Positions 8,165 through 18,300 are shown, counted from the stretch's first letter. The stretch: DNA of 64,000 nt from Pontibacter sp. E15-1 (GCF_022601975.1 NZ_JAKVIR010000005.1:80318-144317), one strand, 5' to 3'. Numbers and translations: made by a program. The notes: a model not told the origin generated them from the letters alone.

Positions 8165-10792
8165 ATGACAGCTAATGCTTTTTTATCGCCCGATTTACAC
8201 CACCTTTTCAAAGCTGTCCCCGACCTGTATCTCCTTATTTCTCCCGATTTCACAATCCTGACGGCAAGCGACCCCTACCTGAAAGCTACCATGAAAGAAC
8301 TGGAAAGTATTCAGGGGAAATCACTCTTTGATGTTTTTCCGGATAACACCTTTTTAGCGGGGTTCAACCCGTCGGCTAACCTCAGAAAGTCGCTGGAGTG
8401 GGTGCTGGAGCATAAAAAGCCGCACAAAAACCCGCTCCAGCGCTACGACATTCCGCAGCATACGCTGCCAAACAGTTTCAAGGAAAAATACTGGCGCACG
8501 TCCAATACCCCAGTGCTGGACGAGGAGGGAAACATCCTGTATATCATTCACAAAGTGGTGGATGTGACCAAGCGTGTGATGGACCTGAAGCGGGAGGAAA
8601 GTAGCAAGAAGCAGGCTTCGGAACTGCAAGGACGGCAGCAGCTGAAAAGCGAAGCGCTGGATGAAGCCCGGGCCCAGGCGGATCTCGAGCGAAGGAAACT
8701 GCACAACCTGCTGATGCAGGCCCCCGCCATGATCTGCATCTATGAGGGTCCACAGCACACTTTCAGCTTCGTGAACCCACCTTACCAGCAACTGGTGGGC
8801 AAGCGGCCGCTCCTCGGCAAGCCGATTGCCGAGGCAATGCCGGAGTTGGAGGGGCAGGCTGTTTTTGGGCTGCTGGACCAGGTATACCGCACCGGCGAAA
8901 CCTTCTATGCCCACGAGATGAAAGTGCAGCTTGACCACGACAACAGTGGGGCTTTGGGCGAAAACTATTATAACTTTATCTACCAGGCCACCTATAATCT
9001 GGACGGCCAAATAGACGGCATCATGACGTTTGCCTACGAGGTGACTGCTCAGGTGGTGGCCCGGCGAGAGGTAGAGGATCGGGAAAAGGCCTTGCGTGCG
9101 CTGAATCTGCAGCTGAGCGAGGCAAACCGGGAGATACAAACGTCTAACCAGGAACTGTCGCAGACGCAGCTTGCGATGCGGCAACTAAACCAGGAACTAG
9201 AGGCGCGGGTGGCCGAACGCACACAGGAACTGCAGCGATCAAAGGCAGAAACCGAGAACGAGCGCAACCGCCTGCACAAGCTTTTCATGCGTGCGCCTGC
9301 CCCTATCTGTATTATGGCTGGCGAAGATTTAGTGTATGAATTGGTAAACCCTGCCTATCAGGAACTGTTTCCGGGCCGCAAGCTGCTTGGAAACTCCTTG
9401 TTGGGCGAAGCCTTGGTGGAACTGGCCAGTCAGCCAGTTGCCCAGCTTTTCAGGCATGTGTACGCTACGGGAGAAACCGGTGAGAAAAAGGAAGAGATGA
9501 TTGCGGTGGCCCGTCACGAAGGAGGGCCGCTTGAAGAACGGTATTTTAACTACACCATACAGGCCCGTCTCAACGAAGCAAACAAACCGGATGGGGTCAT
9601 CGTTTTTGCCTACGAAGTGACGGCCCAGGTAGAAGCCCGGCAGGCAATTGAGCAAAGCGCCGAGAAGCTCCAGCTCATCACCGATGCCTTGCCTGTCCTG
9701 ATCGGCTACCTCGACAAAGACGAGAAGTACAGTTTCGCCAACAAAGCCTATGAGGCCTGGTTTCCGATGAAGTCGACTGATTTGCTGGGCCGAACCGTGC
9801 TTGAGGTGATTGGGGAAAAAGCCTATCAGGGAGTAGAAGAGTATATCAAGCGGGCGCTGGCTGGCGAGCGACTTGACTTTGAGAGCCGAATGCCTTACCG
9901 CGAGGGATTTACCAAATACATCCGCACCAGCTATGTCCCCGACATCAGAGAGGGGAACGTAGCTGGGTTTTATACGCTCGTGAATGATGTGACCGAGCAG
10001 GTTGAGATCCGCCTGGAAATAGAAGAGCGCGAAAAGGAGGCCCAAGCCCTGACCCGGGAGTTAGCTGCCACAAACAACGAACTGAGCACCGCCAACGAGC
10101 AACTCAAGCGCATCAACGCAGACCTGGATAACTTCATCTATACCGCTTCGCATGATCTGAAAGCCCCGATCTTCAACATTGAAGGACTGTTGCAGATCCT
10201 GATCGAGTCCATACCAGACGAAACGCTGGCATCGAACCAGTTAAATCGTGTCGTCCGGATGATCGGGGACTCTATCGGTCGCTTCAAGCGAACCATACAA
10301 CACCTGACCGAGGTAATCAAGCTGCAGAAAGAAAGCGGTGAAGAGGAAGTTCTCGTGGATGTGCAGCAAGTTATACAAGGCGTGCGCCTAGACCTGTCTA
10401 CACAATTAAACGCCGTTGGGGCCAAAGTCGAGACAGACCTTGCCGACTGTCCCGATATCCGCTTCTCAGAGAAGAACCTGCGCTCAGTGGTATTCAACTT
10501 GCTGTCGAACGCCATTAAGTACAGTTCGCCGGAGCGTAGGCTAGACGTCAGCATCAAGTGTTACCGCGAAGGGGATTTTGTGGTGCTGTCTGTGCAGGAT
10601 AATGGCCTTGGCATGGAGCTGACCGGGACGAAAAAACTGTTTGCCATGTTTGGCCGCCTGCACGATCATGTAGAGGGTTCAGGCATTGGCCTGTACATGG
10701 TGAAGAAAATCGTGGAGAATGCCGAAGGGCGCATCGAAGTTGACAGCCAGTTGGGTGCGGGGTCCACGTTCCGGGTGTACTTAAAGCGCTGA
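8165..10792 (+). CDS. Multi-PAS sensor histidine kinase
   Basis: An 875-residue soluble kinase with no signal peptide or membrane segment, so it senses cytosolic signals. Order: PAS 1 (about 10-140), coiled coil, PAS 2 (about 185-305), coiled coil, PAS 3 (about 370-490), PAS 4 (about 498-610), coiled coil, HisKA with the phospho-acceptor His663 in YTASHDLKAP, and HATPase with N box NLLSNAIKY, G1 DNGLGM and G2 GSGIGLYMVK. PAS 2 and PAS 3 share the pattern 'L(H/F)MxAPAxICI...GE..Y(N/F)...FAYEVTAQV', so they look like an internal duplication. There is no receiver domain and no adjacent regulator, so its partner must be elsewhere. Confidence 0.93.
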   Translation: MTANAFLSPDLHHLFKAVPDLYLLISPDFTILTASDPYLKATMKELESIQGKSLFDVFPDNTFLAGFNPSANLRKSLEWVLEHKKPHKNPLQRYDIPQHTLPNSFKEKYWRTSNTPVLDEEGNILYIIHKVVDVTKRVMDLKREESSKKQASELQGRQQLKSEALDEARAQADLERRKLHNLLMQAPAMICIYEGPQHTFSFVNPPYQQLVGKRPLLGKPIAEAMPELEGQAVFGLLDQVYRTGETFYAHEMKVQLDHDNSGALGENYYNFIYQATYNLDGQIDGIMTFAYEVTAQVVARREVEDREKALRALNLQLSEANREIQTSNQELSQTQLAMRQLNQELEARVAERTQELQRSKAETENERNRLHKLFMRAPAPICIMAGEDLVYELVNPAYQELFPGRKLLGNSLLGEALVELASQPVAQLFRHVYATGETGEKKEEMIAVARHEGGPLEERYFNYTIQARLNEANKPDGVIVFAYEVTAQVEARQAIEQSAEKLQLITDALPVLIGYLDKDEKYSFANKAYEAWFPMKSTDLLGRTVLEVIGEKAYQGVEEYIKRALAGERLDFESRMPYREGFTKYIRTSYVPDIREGNVAGFYTLVNDVTEQVEIRLEIEEREKEAQALTRELAATNNELSTANEQLKRINADLDNFIYTASHDLKAPIFNIEGLLQILIESIPDETLASNQLNRVVRMIGDSIGRFKRTIQHLTEVIKLQKESGEEEVLVDVQQVIQGVRLDLSTQLNAVGAKVETDLADCPDIRFSEKNLRSVVFNLLSNAIKYSSPERRLDVSIKCYREGDFVVLSVQDNGLGMELTGTKKLFAMFGRLHDHVEGSGIGLYMVKKIVENAEGRIEVDSQLGAGSTFRVYLKR

Positions 10793-10975
10793 TTCTGTCA
10801 TGGTTCCCTTCCTAACATATTGCTTTTGTGATGAAAAATTAGCTTTGCGCGTCTGTTGCCTTGATGGGAAAAGCAGGTTTGAAGCGGCTTCGTTTACTTG
10901 CTCATGTTAGACTATAGGGGTATACCCGCTTACTTTACATACATTCATACATAATCTTTTGATACAACCACGTTT

Positions 10976-12037
10976 ATGAACTATCTGTTTGCTGCCTTAC
11001 TGGCCTGCCTGTTTATTTTTCAGCGCTGCACCTCTCCTTCCGAATCCAAGCCCTCCGAAAACAACCCAACCCTGACGAGCTACCTGGATAGCTCCGGCAA
11101 AGCAGACGAACGCAGCGGAGGTGCCCGAAAAATAAAAATCCATACCCCGAAAGGGGAGTTTGAGGTATGGACGAAGCGCACAGGCAACAGCCCAACCATG
11201 AAGGTGCTGTTGCTGCACGGTGGGCCTGGGGGCACGCACGAGGCGTTTGAGTGTTTCGACAGCTACTTCCCGAAGGAGGGTATAGAATATTACTACTACG
11301 ATCAGTTGGGCTCGCACTACAGCGACCAGCCCTCCGACACGAGCCTATGGAACACGGCGCGTTTTGTGGAAGAGGTGGAGCAGGTGCGCCTGGCCCTGGG
11401 CCTCGACAAAAGCAATTTTTACCTGCTGGGTCACTCATGGGGAGGTATACTGGCCATGGAGTATGCCCTGAAATACCAGAATAACCTGAAAGGACTGATT
11501 GTCTCCAACATGATGTCGAGTGTACCCGCCTACAACACGTATGCCCAGGAAGTGCTTGGCCCGCAGATGGACCCGAAAGTGCTGGCGGAGGTAAAGCAGA
11601 TCGAGGCCAACAACGACTTCGGAAATCCTCGGTACATGGAGCTCCTGATGCCCAATTTTTATACCCAGCATGCCCTGCGAATGCCTTTGGATGAATGGCC
11701 AGAGCCCGTGACGCGCATGTTTGACCATATGAACTCGGTGGTGTATGTGCAGATGCAGGGCCCAAGCGAATTCGGAATCACCGGCAACGCTTCGCTCAAA
11801 AACTGGGACAGGTCCGGCGACCTCTCCAAAATAACCGTGCCTACCCTAACCATCGGAGCAGAGCACGACACTATGGACCCGAAACACATGAAGTGGATGG
11901 CTTCCCAATTCCCGAACGGCAGCTACTTATACTGTCCGCAGGGGAGCCACATGGCCATGTACGATGATCAGCAAACCTACTTTAATGGGCTCACCGCTTT
12001 TATTAAGGAAGTGGACAAAGGAACCGCAAACAAATAG
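10976..12037 (+). CDS. Proline iminopeptidase-like alpha/beta hydrolase, lipoprotein
   Basis: A 353-residue S33-type hydrolase that would release N-terminal proline or cleave similar small substrates. An N-terminal hydrophobic stretch ends in FQRC with Cys18, probably a lipobox, so the enzyme should be anchored outside the cytoplasm. The HGGPGG oxyanion motif is at 81-86, the nucleophile Ser154 lies in GHSWGG, an acidic residue lies in GAEHDTMDP, and the His lies in QGSHMAMYD. The DQLGSHYSDQP segment (109-119) is the family's usual 'DQ.G.G.S'. A perfect GGGTATACCC palindrome lies at 10918, about 50 bases upstream. Confidence 0.87.
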   Translation: MNYLFAALLACLFIFQRCTSPSESKPSENNPTLTSYLDSSGKADERSGGARKIKIHTPKGEFEVWTKRTGNSPTMKVLLLHGGPGGTHEAFECFDSYFPKEGIEYYYYDQLGSHYSDQPSDTSLWNTARFVEEVEQVRLALGLDKSNFYLLGHSWGGILAMEYALKYQNNLKGLIVSNMMSSVPAYNTYAQEVLGPQMDPKVLAEVKQIEANNDFGNPRYMELLMPNFYTQHALRMPLDEWPEPVTRMFDHMNSVVYVQMQGPSEFGITGNASLKNWDRSGDLSKITVPTLTIGAEHDTMDPKHMKWMASQFPNGSYLYCPQGSHMAMYDDQQTYFNGLTAFIKEVDKGTANK

Positions 12038-12184
12038 GCCCATCGCTTAAGTCCAAGGTCAGATAAGTATATGCGCTGTGTCGCTGATCTTCTGGTATAC
12101 CTGTTTGCAGCGCAGTGTGCATCCTGCTGTTTTGGGTTCCTCCTGTATTTTCGGTGGCAGTCGGAATGCTGATGGGCACATCGC

Positions 12185-12192
12185 TATATTTG
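12185..12192 (+). promoter_or_regulatory. -7 promoter box of the VLRF1-like gene
   Basis: TATATTTG is an exact match to the Bacteroidota -7 consensus TAnnTTTG. It lies 26 bases before the ATG at 12219 and supports that start over the longer open frame beginning at 12078. A good -33 TTTG was not found at the usual spacing. Confidence 0.5.
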
Positions 12193-12218
12193 CAGCCTTA
12201 CGTTTATACCTACAGCCG

Positions 12219-12926
12219 ATGAACCGCCCGCTTTCCAAAGACAAATCTGTTGCGCTACTCCGTTATTTGCAGGCAGCGGCATACCCGATGCAGTATGATG
12301 CGGGCAAGCACCGGCTTACCTTGTCAGACGCTTCCGGAAACGAGCAGGCGTTTTTCAGGCTTCCGCTGGGGCTCACCTACCTCGGTGATGGCCAGGTGGC
12401 AGAAGAACCAGACCTGCATTACGTCATCCTGCTGATCCAGTCGGGCAACTGTGCGCTGGGGTATTTCGAGAACGGCAACTGCGTGAAACATAAAGTGTTT
12501 CGCTCCTATATGGTGCGCAAGAAACAAGGGAAAAGCCAGATCAAGTACCTCAAAACCAAAGGGAAATCGCGGGCGGGGTCGCGGGTGAGGCTCGGCGAGA
12601 CGGTCGAGTTCTTTGAGAATATCAATGAGCGGCTTCAGGCGTATTTCGAAGAGCACGAGGTGCACCGCATTGCCCTCAGCTGCTCCAAAACGCTACTCCC
12701 CTACCTGTTCAACGCCAAAGTCAGGACGCCCTTCACCAAAAGCGACCCGCGCCTCTATAAAATCCCCAGGCACATCCATACCCCGATTTACGAGGTGCTG
12801 CTCGACGCCCAAAGATTCCTGATGAAAGGAGAACTGATTTATGAGGAGGCACAGGAGCACGCCGTGAACGCTTTGCTGGCCGAGATTGAAGACAGTTTCG
12901 ATGAAGCGGATCAGGATGATAAATAG
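12219..12926 (+). CDS. VLRF1/Vms1-type release-factor homologue
   Basis: A 235-residue cytosolic protein. Residues 94-140 match the core of the Vms1/ANKZF1 release-factor domain: F-R-S-Y-M-V-R-K-K-Q-G-K-S-Q, then a Lys/Gly-rich loop, then AGSRVRLGE and FFENINERL. In Vms1 the equivalent segment carries the Gln that promotes hydrolysis of peptidyl-tRNA on stalled 60S subunits; Gln107 here is in that place. Family knowledge suggests ribosome quality control or release of stalled peptides, but bacterial members are mostly predicted. The ATG at 12219 was chosen over 12078 because it follows a good -7 box and the upstream codons lack family character. The C-terminus is acidic. Confidence 0.7.
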   Translation: MNRPLSKDKSVALLRYLQAAAYPMQYDAGKHRLTLSDASGNEQAFFRLPLGLTYLGDGQVAEEPDLHYVILLIQSGNCALGYFENGNCVKHKVFRSYMVRKKQGKSQIKYLKTKGKSRAGSRVRLGETVEFFENINERLQAYFEEHEVHRIALSCSKTLLPYLFNAKVRTPFTKSDPRLYKIPRHIHTPIYEVLLDAQRFLMKGELIYEEAQEHAVNALLAEIEDSFDEADQDDK

Positions 12927-13099
12927 CGTGGTAAGCAACACTGTATGAAGCCGATGCAAAACACCGACCCTCCATCTGGCATGCTGGCTTTTTTTAAAAA
13001 ATAACATAATGGCGTGTTTGCTGTAAACAGTCAGGTTGATGCTGCATTCAGGAAGTGTTGCTGGCATCAACCGCAACAAGAGACTGTTAAAACTGATAC

Positions 13100-15634
13100 A
13101 TGGCATTAAAATCAACCGAAAACATACCTATAAAAACCGATGGCTTTGTGACAGTGCGCGGCGCGCGGGAGCACAACCTCAAAAACATCAACCTTTCTAT
13201 ACCCCGCGACGCACTGGTGGTTTTTACCGGGGTGTCGGGTTCCGGCAAATCCTCACTTGCCTTTGGCACCCTCTACGCCGAGGCCCAGCGGCGCTACCTC
13301 GAGTCCGTGTCGCCTTATGCCCGCCGCCTGTTCCATCAGATGGCCGTGCCTGAGGTAGATTCCATTGAGGGGCTGCCCCCGGCGGTGGCCCTGCAGCAAC
13401 AGCGCGGCACACCCACCACACGCTCGTCTGTGGGCAGCGTGACCACGCTCTCCAACCTTCTCCGCATGCTGTACTCGCGCGCAGGCGATTACCCTCCGGG
13501 GCAGTCGATCATCTACGCCGAGGCCTTTTCGCCAAACACGCCGGAGGGCGCCTGCCCGGTTTGCCACGGCCTGGGCCGGATATATGAGGTGACGGAGCAG
13601 ACGATGGTGCCCGACGATGCGCTGACGATCCGGGAGCGGGCCATTGCCGCCTGGCCAACCGCCTGGGGCGGGCAAAACCAGCGCGACATTCTGGTGACAC
13701 TGGGCTATGACGTGGACAAACCGTGGCGCGAACTACCCCAGCAGGACCGCGACTGGATTCTGTTTACAGACGAGCAGCCCGTCGTGCCGGTATACCCCGG
13801 CTATACCCCCGAGCAAACCCAGCGCGCCCTGAAACGAAAGGAAGAGCCCAACTACATGGGCACCTTCAGCAGTGCGCGGCGGCATGTGTTCCATACCTTT
13901 GCCAACACCAACAGCCCGCAGATGAAAAAACGGGTGATGCAGTACATGCTCAGCACCGACTGCCCCAACTGCCAGGGCAAGCGCCTGCGCCCCGAGTCGC
14001 TGTCGGTGACCTTTGCCGGGTATGACATTACCGAACTCTCGCGGTTACCCCTGAAACGGGTGGCTAACCTACTCACGCCCTATGCCAAGGGGTTGGACAC
14101 AGGGCATGCCAAGCAGGAAAAGGAGCACCCGGAGCAGACCATTGTGGCGCAGCGGATCGCAGAAGACCTGGTGGCACGCATCAACGTATTGCTTGACCTC
14201 GGTCTGGGTTATTTGTCCCTGGAACGCAGCACGCCTACCCTTTCGCCCGGGGAGTTGCAGCGACTTCGCCTGGCCACGCAGCTCTACTCCCACTTGTTTG
14301 GCGTGGTGTATGTGCTCGACGAGCCTTCCGCTGGCCTGCACCCCGCCGACACCGAAGCCCTCCTGACGGCACTAGAGGGTCTGAAAAAGGCTGGAAACTC
14401 CCTCTTCATCGTCGAACATGCCCTGGACGTCATCCGGCACGCCGACTGGATTGTGGACGTGGGCCCCGCCGCCGGAGACAAAGGCGGTGAGATCCTCTAC
14501 AGCGGCCCTCTGGACGGGCTGCAGGAGGTCAGCGGCTCGAAGACTGCAGCCTATCTTTTCGGCCATACCCCCCTCCCCGACCGCTCGCCGCGCACGCCTT
14601 CCGGCTGGCTTGCACTGCGCGGTGTCACGCGCAACAACCTGCATCAGTTGGAGGCCTCTTTTCCGCTTGGCGTTTTCACGGCTGTTACCGGCGTGTCCGG
14701 TTCGGGCAAGTCCAGCCTGGTGAGTCAGGTGCTGGTGGAACTGGTGGCGACGCACCTGGGCCATACCCTGCCGGTAGAGGAAGAAGACGGCGAGGAACTG
14801 GAGCGCACCGCTCCCATCACGTCCGGCGGCGAGATAACGGCAGGTATGGAACAAATCAGGCGCATGGTGCGGGTAGACCAGAAGCCGATCGGACGGACGC
14901 CGCGCTCCAACATGGCTACCTATACCGGCCTGTTCGATCATGTGCGCAAGCTGTTTGCCGCCACCCCCATGGCCAAGGCACGCAGGTATGATGCAGGCCG
15001 CTTTTCCTTTAACGTGGCCAAAGGGCGCTGCGAAAACTGCCAGGGCGAAGGCTTCGTGATGGTGGAGCTGCTTTTTCTTCCCAGCGTGTACGCCCCCTGC
15101 CCGGTTTGCCACGGAGCCCGCTACAATGCCAAAACCCTCGAGGTTACCTACTGCGACAAAAACATAGCCGACGTACTAGACATGACCGTGGATGTAGCCT
15201 GGGAGTTTTTTGAGGAGGAGCCCGCCGTTTACCGCGCGCTCACCGTGTTGCGTGAGGTGGGGCTGGGCTACCTTCGGCTCGGGCAACCCGCCACCGAACT
15301 ATCGGGTGGTGAGGCCCAGCGCATCAAGTTGGCCTCCGAGCTGCAAAAGTCGCAGCGGGGCAACACGCTCTACATTCTCGACGAGCCTACTACCGGGCTC
15401 CACCCCGCCGACGTGGACAAACTGGTGACGCAGCTGAACGCGCTGGTGGATGCCGGTAACACTGTGATTGTGGTGGAGCACAACATGCGCGTGGCTGCCG
15501 GAAGCGACTGGGTCATCGATATCGGGCCGGGAGCTGGCGAGGAAGGCGGGCAGATCGTAGCGGCAGGCACACCACAGCAAGTAGCGACTATGAAAAACAG
15601 TAAAACGGCCCCTTACCTTGGGCTGCATCTATAA
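13100..15634 (+). CDS. UvrA-like excinuclease ATPase lacking the UvrB-binding domain (UvrA2 type)
   Basis: An 844-residue tandem ABC ATPase, shorter than canonical UvrA (about 940). Walker A 1 is GVSGSGKS at 44-51 and Walker A 2 is near 532-539; both signature regions ([18 protein letters not shown]) are present, with zinc-module cysteines in CPVCHG (152-157), CPNCQG, CENCQG and CPVCHG. Between the RMLYSRAG segment and the first zinc module there are only about 25 residues, where canonical UvrA has about 110 residues forming the UvrB-binding domain. It should bind DNA but not recruit UvrB in the standard way. UvrA2 proteins are linked to tolerance of DNA-binding drugs. No uvr partner is adjacent. 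Confidence 0.88.
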   Translation: MALKSTENIPIKTDGFVTVRGAREHNLKNINLSIPRDALVVFTGVSGSGKSSLAFGTLYAEAQRRYLESVSPYARRLFHQMAVPEVDSIEGLPPAVALQQQRGTPTTRSSVGSVTTLSNLLRMLYSRAGDYPPGQSIIYAEAFSPNTPEGACPVCHGLGRIYEVTEQTMVPDDALTIRERAIAAWPTAWGGQNQRDILVTLGYDVDKPWRELPQQDRDWILFTDEQPVVPVYPGYTPEQTQRALKRKEEPNYMGTFSSARRHVFHTFANTNSPQMKKRVMQYMLSTDCPNCQGKRLRPESLSVTFAGYDITELSRLPLKRVANLLTPYAKGLDTGHAKQEKEHPEQTIVAQRIAEDLVARINVLLDLGLGYLSLERSTPTLSPGELQRLRLATQLYSHLFGVVYVLDEPSAGLHPADTEALLTALEGLKKAGNSLFIVEHALDVIRHADWIVDVGPAAGDKGGEILYSGPLDGLQEVSGSKTAAYLFGHTPLPDRSPRTPSGWLALRGVTRNNLHQLEASFPLGVFTAVTGVSGSGKSSLVSQVLVELVATHLGHTLPVEEEDGEELERTAPITSGGEITAGMEQIRRMVRVDQKPIGRTPRSNMATYTGLFDHVRKLFAATPMAKARRYDAGRFSFNVAKGRCENCQGEGFVMVELLFLPSVYAPCPVCHGARYNAKTLEVTYCDKNIADVLDMTVDVAWEFFEEEPAVYRALTVLREVGLGYLRLGQPATELSGGEAQRIKLASELQKSQRGNTLYILDEPTTGLHPADVDKLVTQLNALVDAGNTVIVVEHNMRVAAGSDWVIDIGPGAGEEGGQIVAAGTPQQVATMKNSKTAPYLGLHL

Positions 15635-16108
15635 AAACACGTGCTCCGAGTGCGGTATACAAGGCGGCTTGCCCACAAAATCCTTCCGGGATGACAAAAA
15701 TGTTTCAGAGACGTATAGAATTTCACTCCTATATATCTTTCATATTTTCCTTACAAGATTAGATTGGGAGAAAGATCATTGGTTGCTTCTTCTGGATGCG
15801 CAATCCGAGCGGCACAAAATAGATTTGACAGGATAGTTAGATGAGCAGACACATATTTGCTTAATGCAATGCGTTTGAATTTACATATAGTCTTAACACT
15901 AGTGTTGCAGCATCTAATACAAAGTTTAAGAAGCTATATAACAATGAGTTAAACCGGATCATACATCACTTTATAAAAAGAACTCCTTTACCATAAGTTT
16001 TCTCTCGTACACCATATATTACAATAAAATATAAATTATACCACAACCATACGTGTATTTGCCAAGTAAAAATATGGTGATTTTTTGTTGTATGAAATCT
16101 GGTGTGCC
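15635..16108. other. Intergenic region, AT-rich
   Basis: 474 bases between two rightward genes. Apart from a perfect 12-base palindrome AACACTAGTGTT at 15895-15906, nothing stands out. The short frame starting at 15618 overlaps the end of the UvrA-like gene and has unconvincing composition. Confidence 0.5.
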
Positions 16109-16750
16109 ATGAAAAGCAAACTCTTTATTCTCTCGCTATTAGTGTTTGCCGGGGTTTTGCTGTATTTGCAACATGCGCGTCCGATTGAGGGGGAGCTGAT
16201 GCAACAGGCCGGTTTTATACCGAACACACAAAGCGTTGTGCAGCAGCAGGCCAATGGCGGTTTTGAAAGCCAGATCAAGTATGGCGAACACCTGGTCTTC
16301 ATTGCCGGGTGCCACGACTGCCATACCCCGAAAAAAATGACTGATAAGGGCCCCGCATTCGACATGTCACGGGCTTTGTCGGGGCATCCGGCACAGGAGC
16401 CAATCCCGGACGTAAACCGCGAGGAAATGGAGCGCAAGGGATACTCCGTGACACAAACGCTGACAGCCTGGGTAGGCCCGTGGGGTGTTTCATACGCCGC
16501 TAACCTCACCTCCGACAAAACAGGAATCGGCAACTGGCAGGAAAAGAACTTTTTTACCGCCATCAGGCAGGGCAAGCACAAAGGCATCGTGGACGGCCGC
16601 GAACTGCTGCCCCCAATGCCATAGGAGATGTATGCGCACATGACTGACGACGAGTTGAAAGCCGTGTTCGCATACCTAAAATCCACCAAGCCCATCAAAA
16701 ACACGGTACCGGCCCCGCTGCCGCCCCTACGGATCGCGGCCAGCGAGTAA
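16109..16750 (+). pseudogene. Monoheme cytochrome c interrupted by an in-frame TAG
   Basis: The frame starts with a membrane-anchor or signal segment (KSKLFILSLLVFAGVLLYL) and carries one heme motif CHDCH at residues 68-72. It reaches GRELLPPMP, then a TAG at 16622-16624. The same frame continues for 41 more codons (EMYAHMTDDELKAVFAYLKS, then a proline-rich end) to a TAA at 16748-16750. Diheme/monoheme cytochromes of this family typically read PPMPW followed by a 'MTDEDLKAIFAYLKS' helix, so the TAG sits where TGG (Trp) is expected. One G-to-A change explains it. It is a recent nonsense mutation, a sequencing error or a read-through case. Confidence 0.8.
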
Positions 16751-16877
16751 CCATACCTCCGGACCGCATTTCGGGCAATACGATAGAAGGTTAAAGACTG
16801 AAATTCAGCTGGATGCCGTTGCAACATCAGTTTTTGTTGCCCATCTTGCACTCTGATCCTTAATCGTAGCCAGCTAA

Positions 16878-17987
16878 ATGAAACTAAGATACAACTCCCT
16901 GGTGGCAGTATGGTGCCTCTGCTGCATCAGCTGCACCTCACTCCAGCGTACTTCCACCCAACCCGATACCCTGTCCGCCACCGCGCTGCTCCCTTTTGGG
17001 CGCACCACCATTACCCCGGACCATAACCTGGAACTGATCAGTTCTGCAGTACACTTCGGTTACAGCTTCGAAGGTACGGAAAGCCAGGTGTATGCCTCGA
17101 TCCCAAACCCTGAGGGGCACAATTACCTACAGTATAAACTGGATGGGGTATACCAGGGCAGAGTAAAAGTCTCAGGTGGCACAGCAGCGCCACTCACGAT
17201 AAAGGCGCCAACCGCTGGCAAACACGAGGTATGGGTGTATAAGGCCACCGAGGCCCATACAGGCCCTGTGATCATCGAAAAGGTTACCGGCAACAAGCTG
17301 CAACCGCTCCGGAATACCGCCGCACCCACGATAGAATTTATCGGAAACAGCATCACCTGCGGGGCCGCTGCCGATCCGTCGGAAGTGCCCTGCGGCACCG
17401 GCGTCTACCACGACCAGCACAATGCCTACATGGCCTATGGTCCGCGCGTGGCCCGAACGCTGGGGGCTGGGTATGTGCTAAGCAGTGTAAGTGGCATTGG
17501 CATGTACCGGAACTGGAACAGCGACGGGCCCACCATGCCAGAGGTATACGAGAAAGCAAATCTGCAGAAAAACTCCTCCAAGCTTTGGAATTTCAACACG
17601 TTCACGCCGCAAATAGTTAGCATAGCGCTGGGCACCAACGACTTCAGCAATGGTGACGGCAAGCGGGAAAGACTGCCTTTTGACAGCGCCAGCTTCATCC
17701 AGCAGTATACCGGTTTTGTGCAGTTGGTGAAATCGAAGTACCCGAAGGCGCAGATTGCCCTGCTAAGCAGCCCCATGGTGCAGGGCACGAATGCCCGCAT
17801 TCTGCAAAACGCCCTGACCGCCGTTAAGACCAGCATCGACGCGGCGTACCCGGCAGACGCCCCGGTCGCGCTTTACTTTTTCGAGCCGATGCAGGCCAGA
17901 GGCTGCAGCGGGCACCCAAATGTGGAAGACCATGGCATTATGGCGCGCCAATTGGAGCCTTTTTTCAGAGAATTGCTGCAGAAGTAA
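16878..17987 (+). CDS. CE2-like SGNH/GDSL esterase, lipoprotein
   Basis: A 369-residue secreted esterase. The N-terminus has a hydrophobic stretch ending in CCISC with Cys19, likely lipidated. Residues 45-140 form a beta-sandwich of the type that precedes the catalytic domain in carbohydrate esterase family 2. The SGNH domain follows: nucleophile Ser158 in GNSIT, the block II Gly in SGIGM, GTND for block III, and GHPNVEDH near residue 350 for the catalytic Asp/His region. CE2 enzymes remove acetyl groups from sugars in plant or microbial polysaccharides. It is followed by a strong terminator and follows a broken cytochrome gene. Confidence 0.85.
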   Translation: MKLRYNSLVAVWCLCCISCTSLQRTSTQPDTLSATALLPFGRTTITPDHNLELISSAVHFGYSFEGTESQVYASIPNPEGHNYLQYKLDGVYQGRVKVSGGTAAPLTIKAPTAGKHEVWVYKATEAHTGPVIIEKVTGNKLQPLRNTAAPTIEFIGNSITCGAAADPSEVPCGTGVYHDQHNAYMAYGPRVARTLGAGYVLSSVSGIGMYRNWNSDGPTMPEVYEKANLQKNSSKLWNFNTFTPQIVSIALGTNDFSNGDGKRERLPFDSASFIQQYTGFVQLVKSKYPKAQIALLSSPMVQGTNARILQNALTAVKTSIDAAYPADAPVALYFFEPMQARGCSGHPNVEDHGIMARQLEPFFRELLQK

Positions 17988-18015
17988 GAAGAAAATTTCT
18001 TCCCGTAACCGACTC

Positions 18016-18049
18016 AAAGCCGCTCTCAGAAATGAGAGCGGCTTTCGTT
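18016..18049 (+). terminator. Intrinsic terminator after the esterase gene
   Basis: A 13-base perfect stem, AAAGCCGCTCTCA (18016-18028) with TGAGAGCGGCTTT (18033-18045), a GAAA tetraloop, and a following T-rich tract. It lies 28 bases after the esterase stop. Confidence 0.9.
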
Positions 18050-18214
18050 TTGCCCATATCATCCAGCGATGCGCGCACGCTTTAACCTCTCCCACCGCTT
18101 GTTTCCATCAGTATAAAAGCACTTAGCCACGCTTAACTAAATGGCAGCACCTCGATTGGCTTCGTTTCGTACTTGTTTATAGGGGATTAATATAAATCCG
18201 GAAGTCATTCTTAA

Positions 18215-18243
18215 TTGATTTTTCGAGTCACAACCTACTGTTT
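18215..18243 (+). promoter_or_regulatory. Candidate promoter for the NmrA-like gene
   Basis: TTG at 18215 and TACTGTTT at 18236 are spaced 18 bases apart, close to the Bacteroidota -33/-7 arrangement. The predicted leader before the ATG at 18301 is about 50 bases. Confidence 0.4.
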
Positions 18244-18300
18244 TACAGCATGATACCGCACACTAAAATATATCTATATCAACCGTAAACATCAATATGT

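Noticed and set aside
16036..16851. 271-codon minus-strand frame across the broken cytochrome
   Set aside because: The plus strand carries a heme motif and a cytochrome-like C-terminal helix in one frame. The minus-strand product has many Cys and Ser residues and no motif.
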